Below, in pieces: positions 57,444-64,000 of a stretch of DNA of 64,000 nucleotides. The notes under the pieces are model-generated. The model saw only the letters and a program-made list of their open reading frames with translations, searched no databases and was not told where the DNA came from. Numbering within the stretch: position 1 is the first letter of the stretch; every line of letters starts with the position of its first letter. Source of the DNA: Atherix ibis (lineage: Eukaryota; Arthropoda; Insecta; Diptera; Athericidae); contig OY282607.1 in NCBI GenBank assembly GCA_958298945.1, forward strand, positions 53,049,020-53,113,019, given 5' to 3'. The translations under genes were made by a program, and so were the position numbers.

Positions 57444-58717
57444 TTGGGTTGTTCGGAAATTAATTTCGTTGTTTGCCAACAGAGGACTTAATTGTATTTT
57501 TCCACAACCAACTTCACACTTAAGCAGCCTAATCATATGTATTTTGAAAGCTGATATAAGAAGGCTTGTTTGTGAAAAATTCGATTGATTCTGCATAGTA
57601 GTTTTTGGTTGATATCCTTTTAAATATGGAAATTTAAAAACAACATTTTCGGCATATTTTACAATTTTACTATAGAAAAAATAAAAATGCTGTCCAAGCA
57701 AGAAAAAAATTATCCGATGTGTTTGGAAAAGATGTGTTAAGTGAGCGCCAGTGCCAAAATTAGTTTGCAAAATTTCGATCCGGCAATTTTGATCTCGAAA
57801 ATGCACCACGTTTTGGAAGGCCAGTTGAAGCTGATGAAGACGCAATAAAGATATTAATTTATGCAAACCGACGAATAAGAACTCGTGAGATCCCTGAAAG
57901 ATTAAATTTATCGAATTCGATGGTTCATTATCATTTAAAACGGCTAGGTTTTATCTCAAACCTCGACATATGGGTTCCTCATCTTCTTTGCGGAAAAAAA
58001 TTTGTACCGTCGCATTGACGTTTGTGACTTGCTTTTTAAACGCCAACAAAATGAACCATTTTTGAAGCGTATCATTACTGGGAACGAGAAATAGGTTGTC
58101 TACAACAATATTAAGCGCAAAGGATCCTGGAGTAGAAAAGATGAACCGTCTCAAAGCACTTCGAAAGCCAATATTCAACAAAAAAAGGTTATGCTATCTA
58201 TTTGGTGGGATTTCAAAGGAATCGTTTATTTTGAACTTCTACCGAGCAACACAATGATCACGATCAATTCTGAAGTGTACTGCCATCAGTTGGACAAATT
58301 TAATAATTCACTTAAAGAAAAAAGGCCAGAATTGGTCAATAGGAAAGGTATAGTGTTCCAACAGGATAATGCGAAATCATATACAAGTTTGACCATTCGG
58401 TAAAAGCTTTTAGAGCTTGGATGGGATATACTGCTACGTCTACCATACTCTCCAGACTTAGCACCTTCCGATTATCATTTGTTCCGGTCTCTACAACATT
58501 GTTTAGACGGTAAAACGTTTAATTCAAATGAGGATATCAAAAATCACTTGGATCAGTTTTTTGCCAGCAAAGAACAAAAATTGTATGAGCGTGGAATCAT
58601 GCTACTGCCAGAAAGATGGCAAAGGGTAGTGTACACATATGTAATATTAATTCACTATAAGAAAATCGTCTTTCATTTTTAAAAAGGTATTTCATAATTA
58701 CTTTCCGGACAACACAA
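57444..58717 (+). mobile_element. Cecropia-like mariner, plus copy, with complete ends
   Basis: Ends TTGGGTTGTTCGGAAAT and TTTCCGGACAACACAA with TA duplications give 1274 bp, full mariner length. The transposase is broken. The first catalytic block reads ITGNEK, so the usual Asp of GDE is Asn. FQQDNAKSYTSL and YSPDLAPSDYHLFRSLQ keep the other two, and stops interrupt several frames. The part from 58191 to 58682 is best preserved. It lies in inverted orientation to the copy at 53305-54205. Confidence 0.88.
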
Positions 58718-58719
58718 TA

Positions 58720-59744
58720 TTTATCGTAAACTTGGGTCATAAGCAAGCATTATTGCGGACTCTTGGCCGTGTTCGAGATTCCGAACCATATTTCATGGCA
58801 TGGACATTTCGGGAGCCTATTCACTGTCGAAATCTAGGAGCGATATCAAGGCCATACGGTCGTTGATAAAATAAGGTTCAGTGGCTATAATGGCTAAGTT
58901 ACTTGCTCCATAAGAATAATGGGTGTATTTATGGCACGAGATGACGAGACGGGCCAAGTATGCAATGAAGGGATGATATTGGCCACAATACCGAAGCGAA
59001 TTTGTGAGAAGAATGGTCTGCAGTTTATATCGGATATAAAAATAACCTCAATAAAAGTTATTTTTTTATATATTTGCAAATTAGTTTATTTTCTTATGAA
59101 ACTCAAAAGCTTGATTGAAAGTTTAATATTCTAAAAATAGTTCAATAACGTATTTATTAATTCTTTTTTCTTATTTTTTTATATATTGTATCTTTTATAA
59201 TTATGGTAGTACATCTATTATTAAAAGTTTATTAATACAAATGGTGGTATAAGACTTCTTTTATATCTATTGTTCGATTAAAAATTGTAAAAGATTATCA
59301 TTTGATAATTATATAATATTCTACGCTTTCTATAATATTATTTGAAGATATCCAAATTTAACGTGAGTAGATTCAGTTTTAAGGCGAACAGAAAACATTT
59401 CCATCAGTTTTTTCGACCACTGAGTTATTTTTATATTCGTAAGACTCCAGTCATTTTTGAAAAATTTTATTATGACCTATCTAATATCACTGAAACTAAT
59501 CTATAAATGTACTTTAAAATACCCAAATTACAAATTTTACCTTAAACTAAATTTTACCTAAAGTCCTGGTATTAAAAATCGTTACTATAACTGCAAAGAA
59601 GTTTTTATTATCTACAAAATAAAATTTTAAAAATTATAGATAACAGAATGTGCTATCAAACGAATGACTAGTTTTCATGCAAATAATAATCTAAAAACTA
59701 TACGAGTATAAGTTTTAACAAACCTAGACTCTAAAGAGAAGGCA
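58720..59744. other. Intergenic; GC-richer island then AT-rich DNA
   Basis: Positions 58735-59045 are less AT-rich than their surroundings and contain a short frame (58919-59134) I cannot identify. Beyond 59050 the DNA is AT-rich without genes. Confidence 0.4.
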
Positions 59745-60304
59745 GGTCTCAAGGTGTGTCAGAAAATAAAAATCTTTAAAAAAAAAAGAATCTGGTGAAA
59801 AATTGGACAAGATCTGATATAATAAAGGTTTAACTAATCAATAAGAGTTTAATCAAAATTAATGATTAAAAGATAGTCTAATGAAAATAATAGTTTGACA
59901 AAAATAAAATTTTAGAAAAACTAAAAAAGTAAGAAAAAAATAAAACTTTTATAAAAATCATGGTCTAAACAAATTTAATTAACACAAACATAAAAGTTCA
60001 ACAGAAAATAAGTCTGAGCAAACTTTAAAAGAACCTAAAGTCTCACAAAGGTGTAATAAATATACAGATGTGTTAGAAAATATAGGTCTGATGAGAAATC
60101 GGAATTTTATGATAATATACGCCCTAAAAAAATTTAAGAGTCTGAAGAAAATAATAATCTAATAAAATTATGGTCTTACCGCATTTCTTAAGAGAAATAA
60201 TAACGATCTAACAGAACATCATTGTTAAATGTAAATGCGAGTTTGGTAAATCATGGTAATCTAAAGACACACTACAGTCTGAAAAAAATTACGGCCTAAT
60301 TATA
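59745..60304. repeat. Degenerate repeat field built on GTCTGA/GTCTAA words
   Basis: Words such as AGTCTAATGAAAATAA, GGTCTAAACAAA, GTCTGAGCAAA, GGTCTGATGAGAAA, AGTCTGAAGAAAATAA and CAGTCTGAAAAAA recur every ~30-60 bp, each followed by A-rich sequence. The last ~115 bp (60193-60304) recur at 61433-61545. No coding potential is seen. Confidence 0.6.
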
Positions 60305-60368
60305 GAAATGTTGCCAGATCATTGGAATAAGTGTATCGAGCTTCAAGAAACCTTTATTGAAAAATAAA
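60304..60368 (+). pseudogene. Mariner transposase C-terminal scrap
   Basis: The plus strand encodes MLPDHWNKCIELQETFIEK followed by TAA, the usual end of mariner transposases (LP-x-RW-x-KCIEL-x-G-x-YVEK). It is fused directly to the end of the GTCTGA repeat field. No other part of the element is visible. Confidence 0.6.
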
Positions 60369-60593
60369 ATTAATTTTTAAAAAGAAATCTTTTTTTTTCT
60401 TTATTTGCTTACGGATTTTGAGTTAACAAAAGTACTTTGAGCTATACACAAGCTCATTAAAATAATTTTATATACAATTTTTCATTTTAAAATAAAAAGT
60501 AAACGAAATTATCTAATGAACTTTTTTGCAAATGGTGTAATTACGTCAAGATCGATTATATGCACACACAAAATTATTTCCATATTAACAGCG

Positions 60594-61129
60594 TCAGTGT
60601 CGTGTTGTTGCTGGACATTTTTTCTTCCTTGATTTGAAGAAAAATGTGGTTTTATTATACAATTCAAAAATCATAACGTTTTGATTATTTTCTTTTGTAT
60701 GGACAGCTGAATGGAATACCAGTTTGCCCTGGGATAAAAATATTGGAAATTGATCCAATCGAACAATAATATCTTTCTGAGAATAGTTTCCCTGCCAAGA
60801 AGAAATATTTTCTGTAAATTTATTAACCAAGCATTTTCATTACCTTACTGGTAAGAGTGGACATTGTTTTGGTATATTTTGAGCTTTTTTTATAAAATCC
60901 AAAATAATCGAACTAAACACATCCAAAACTTTTGGAGATAATAAATTGCATAAGTTGATGGTACGATCGATCAATGTTTGACTTCCACGTTTCGATTTCA
61001 ATTGTAATTGAAGCAATATACTAGCTGAAGTTATTTTTTTATTTATTTTTAGTTCAAAATTACTCTTTGGCGGTATGGTATCGAAATAGGTAATGTTCAA
61101 TTCTAAATACTTCGGATGCAGATAGGATT
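60594..61129 (-). CDS. DUF1091/DM8 family member 5 (first exon not resolved)
   Basis: Exon 2 is 60849-61129 (acceptor TTTTCATAG, donor CCA|GTAAGG) and exon 3 is 60594-60791 (acceptor TTGGCAG). Conserved marks are IDRTINLCNLLSPKVLDVFSS, KQCPLLP at the exon junction, GNYSQKDIIV, PIFLSQGKLVF and a KKKCP tail. Exon 2 begins later than in members 1-3 and is phase 1. A possible upstream exon ends at CCAG|GTAGAA near 61195 and encodes a hydrophobic stretch (FCALEFFNSICICNSSF), but I find no ATG in that frame. So either the start lies farther out or the gene is damaged. Sequons (NYS, NKT) are present. Confidence 0.68.
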
Positions 61130-61432
61130 CTATGAAAATAAAAATTTATTAAATATTTTTACAATTTACTTTTAAATGGCTCTATTTTTTTCTACCTGGT
61201 AAGAAATTGAATGAACTATTACAAATACAAATAGAATTAAAAAATTCAAGGGCACAAAAATATTGATTTTTAACTACAAAATATGAAATGACTTTTAGTC
61301 AAGTATGCTTCTGTTACTAATTTGATTTTAGCAATTCAAAATTGTTCAAACCAAATTTAAATTGTTTCAATCAAATGATGCTGACATTATAATTTTCGAT
61401 AAATGATTTTTTAATTAGATTCTAATTATATA

Positions 61433-61545
61433 TAGAAATAATGACGGTCTAACAGAAAATCATTGTTAAATATAAATGCGATTTTGGTAAATCATGGTTG
61501 CCTAAGGAAACACTATAGTCTGATTAAAAATTACGGCCTAATTAG
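61433..61545. repeat. Second copy of the 60.2-kb repeat
   Basis: AATCATTGTTAAATATAAATGCG through GGTAAATCATGGTTGCCTAAGGAAACAC to TTACGGCCTAATTA (read in part) matches 60193-60304 in the same orientation. The two copies flank DUF1091 member 5. Positions 61546-62427 hold no gene I recognise. Confidence 0.7.
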
Positions 61546-62427
61546 AAAAAAAAATAAAAAAAGTAATATTTCAATTAAATAAAAATCGAACAGAACATTC
61601 CACGAGATTTCATAATTTGTAATAATTTGCTCAACTATATAAAGTCATATGATTAGCAGATATCGCCAAATTCACTTCTTCGAAGAAAACTTTTATTATC
61701 AATTGGGTGGATGATGATAATGGAATTTCTTGGTTAGGGATCTTAAGTCCAAGAGGGTTTAGTCTGGTACAAAAAACTAGATCATCCAAAAAGCGATTAA
61801 TAGGGGAGGGTGGATTTTTTCCACTCCAACATTGCAACATTTTATTATTTTTTATTTTTTGTAATTATTGTGGAAGGGAAAAAAATATACATATATAAAA
61901 GTTCAAACAAAAAAACAATAGGAAGAGTCTTGATGGAATTTGCCTTCGTCGTTGGTCCTAAATATGTTAAGAAGTGTTCCTATTTACAAATAGGCAACTT
62001 ATGATTTTACTTACCTTGTAGTGAACATACACATAGGATCAGGTTAGAAGAAACTAAAGTCATATTATTCTCCTTACGGAAAGAAATTTAATTAGAACAT
62101 TTTTACACATTATCTATATAATACAGATAAAAATAAATTGCATACTTATTAATTTTCTTGTTTTTTTGTTTTGTTTTAAATTGGTCCGTATAGAAAATAA
62201 AACTCCAATTTTTTCACAAACTCCAATTTAATTTTATTTTTGTTCTAAGAACAACCTTACTTTCCTCGCAATTTCTAGTGGACTGTGTAAATGTCAAATT
62301 TTGTGTTCTTTTTCTAATTGTTTTTTTTTTTTGAAATGTGGAATGTTGAATTTACTTTGTTTGACATATATGATTTAACTAATTTGGAATCCATTCGAAT
62401 TGGAATACATTTAGTTGAATTCCCACC

Positions 62428-62440
62428 ATTCTGCCCGCCT
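62428..62440 (-). other. BEL/Pao polypurine tract and LTR start
   Basis: Just downstream of the integrase stop, the minus strand reads AAGGCGGGCAGAATG, the kind of polypurine tract that primes plus-strand synthesis. The next bases (TGGTGGGAATTC) probably begin the 3' LTR, which would extend to lower coordinates. I could not locate its far end. Confidence 0.55.
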
Positions 62441-62461
62441 TGAAATCCTAGATTTCAATTT

Positions 62462-64000
62462 TTATTCGTCGACTGGCAATAGTACGACTAATTTACGAAC
62501 AGTGCGTTTGACGATTCCATTGTTTGTTTTCAACGTGACAACACGAACGAGTTCGTCCTTTCCCGGATGTGTGTCAATGACCTTGCCCATCATCCATCGA
62601 CATGGTGGTAAATTGTCCTCACGAATTAGTACTACGTCACCCAATTGTATATTTTTTGTTTTAATTGCCCATTTTTTTCGTTGTTGCAGCGTAGTGATAT
62701 ATTCGTTACTCCATCTTCGCCAAAAAGATAACTGGATTTGTTGCACTAAACTCCAGCGGGTGTGATGAGACACAGCTCCTTCCTGTTGATCCTGTGGGGG
62801 CAATAATATTGGGCCCTGAGTCAGGAAATGTCCTGGGGTTATCGGTGTTAAGTCTTCAGCATCTGATACGTTGATGGCTATGGGTCTGGAATTCAAACAA
62901 GCTTCAATTTGACATAAAACGGTTGTCATTTCTTCATATGTTAGACTTCTTTCTCCTAATGTCCGCTTGAAATGATATTTTAATGATTTTATTGCGGATT
63001 CCCAAATCCCGCCAAAATTAGAAGAGTACGCCGGAATAAAATGCCACTTGATTTCATTATTGGTCAAGTCCCTGTGGATGTTTTCATAATTCTCTTGCAT
63101 GAACAATTGACATTCGGATAATCTACGAGATGCGCCAATATAATTCCGACCATTATCGCTGTAGAGATTTCTGCAGGTACCTCGACGACTGACCAACCGG
63201 TGTAAAGCTGCTAAGAATGCATCAGTAGATAAATCTGAACACAACTCGATGTGAACAGCCTTAGTAACCATGCATACAAAAACTACTATATAACTTTTTA
63301 ATTGCTTTGCAGCCCGTCCCTTCCACGTACGTATTTGGAATGGACCTGTGAAATCTGTTCCCGTGTTGGTAAACGGTCTGAATGGATTAATACGATACGC
63401 GGGTAAATTTCCCATCTGCTGTTGATAACCTTCAGCTCGATATCGTTTGCGGTGATGCACTGCCTTATTACCTTCTTTACAATATATTTAGCTCCAATTA
63501 TCCAATACCTGAGACTCAAAATATTTATTAATAATTGTTGATTAGCGTGGAAATACCTTAGGTGCAATTCGTTGATAATAATCTGAGCCAGTCTATGCTC
63601 TCTGTGTAGGATTATGGGATGCCCCTTATTGTACCCAATTGCTGCCTCCTGTAGTCGCCCACCGACCCTCAGTATATTTCCTTCATCAATGAATGGTAAT
63701 AATGTGACTAATTTGCTGTCCTTTGCAACTGCATGACCTTCCCGAATTGCCTTCAATTCCAATGAAAATGTATTGCTTTGGGACCATCTAATTAAAATCT
63801 CCCCCGATTCCTGGAGTTCGGTTAATGTAATAGCACCAGTTACTATTGCCATCTTTGCCACCTTTCTTTTTAAATTGCTCACAAATCTGCGGCACCCTGA
63901 TATAACATACATTATTCTTTGCAATGTAGAAAACCTAGCAAATATGAATTCACAGAAGAGTTCACGTTCCGTATTAGCGACCCTTATGTGCAATGCAACA
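62462..64000 (-). pseudogene. BEL/Pao retrotransposon pol, 3' part (integrase), one frameshift
   Basis: The upstream part (63993 down to about 63455) carries the end of the RNase H region (ERELFCEFIFARFSTLQRIM), then a His-containing zinc-binding segment (HLRYFHANQQLLINIL). The downstream part (about 63455 to 62462) carries the integrase core with TDFTGPF, SDNGRNYIGA and FGGIWESAIKS, which supply the three acidic residues. The C-terminal domain DDLVLIREDNLPP-like (observed GDVVLIREDNLPP) ends at LPVDE. The two parts are in different frames, joined at the zinc-binding Cys region near 63455, consistent with loss of a single base. Otherwise both are open, so the copy is fairly young. It continues beyond the right edge. 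Confidence 0.88.

Noticed and set aside
1..64000. CRISPR arrays, operons, bacterial promoters, phage attachment sites
   Set aside because: No regular direct-repeat/spacer array or prokaryotic gene arrangement is present; introns and poly(A) retroelements show this is eukaryotic DNA.

Overview
This window looks like AT-rich nuclear DNA from an insect, most likely a higher (brachyceran) fly. Three things point there: short-intron genes of the DUF1091/DM8 family, a family strongly expanded in flies; many mariner (DD34D) elements, one of them close to the mauritiana/Mos1 type; and fly-type LINE, Ty3/gypsy and BEL/Pao retrotransposons. There is no bacterial gene organisation, and I found no rRNA or convincing tRNA gene. 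The species cannot be named from the sequence alone.

The host genes I can support are a scattered family of small secreted proteins (DUF1091), all on the minus strand, near 4, 19, 43, 52 and 61 kb. Two (18650-19443 and 42366-43167) have complete three-exon models. One (3849-4649) is complete apart from a tentative first exon. One (60594-61129) has no visible start. One (52104-52398) is cut off beside a mariner. Exon 2 is exactly 312 nt in the three best members, and the exon 2/exon 3 junction always follows a CP-x-x-P motif. DUF1091 proteins resemble the lipid-binding ML fold, and the fly CheA/CheB chemosensory proteins are relatives, so a pheromone- or lipid-binding role is possible but not shown.

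Layout. 0-2.7 kb: intact 5' part of an R1-clade LINE (minus), running off the left edge. 3-6.8 kb: direct repeats, then DUF1091-1. 6.8-9.2 kb: decayed mariner, a heat-shock-element-like array, and a Tc/mariner MITE. 9.3-15.6 kb: decayed Ty3/gypsy with a Mos1-like mariner. 16.6-17.8 kb: mariner. 18.5-22.2 kb: segmental duplication copy A with DUF1091-2. 22.6-27.9 kb: full-length Jockey-clade LINE with a perfect 11-bp target duplication. 28.2-29.6 kb: THAP/P-element-like remnant. 29.8-31.2 kb: I-like element with ORF1 only. 31.6-33.2 kb: tandem duplication split by a foldback mariner MITE, then a pyrimidine-rich repeat. 35.2-36.3 kb: Harbinger-like element with a Myb/SANT ORF. 36.6-41.6 kb: second decayed gypsy with a nested 5'-truncated LINE (14-bp target duplication). 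42.2-48.2 kb: duplication copy B with DUF1091-3 and an inserted 1.55-kb transposon with an 8-bp target duplication. 48.5-49.8 kb: second copy of the 16.6-kb mariner. 51-58.7 kb: mariner-type relics, a truncated DUF1091 gene and an inverted pair of mariners. 59.7-61.5 kb: degenerate repeats and DUF1091-5. 62.4-64 kb: BEL/Pao integrase, running off the right edge.

The most notable biology is a gene family spreading by segmental duplication in a transposon-dense region. The two duplicate loci serve as each other's empty-site control for later insertions. I could not compute identities or search databases, so family calls rest on motifs read in the translated sequence.
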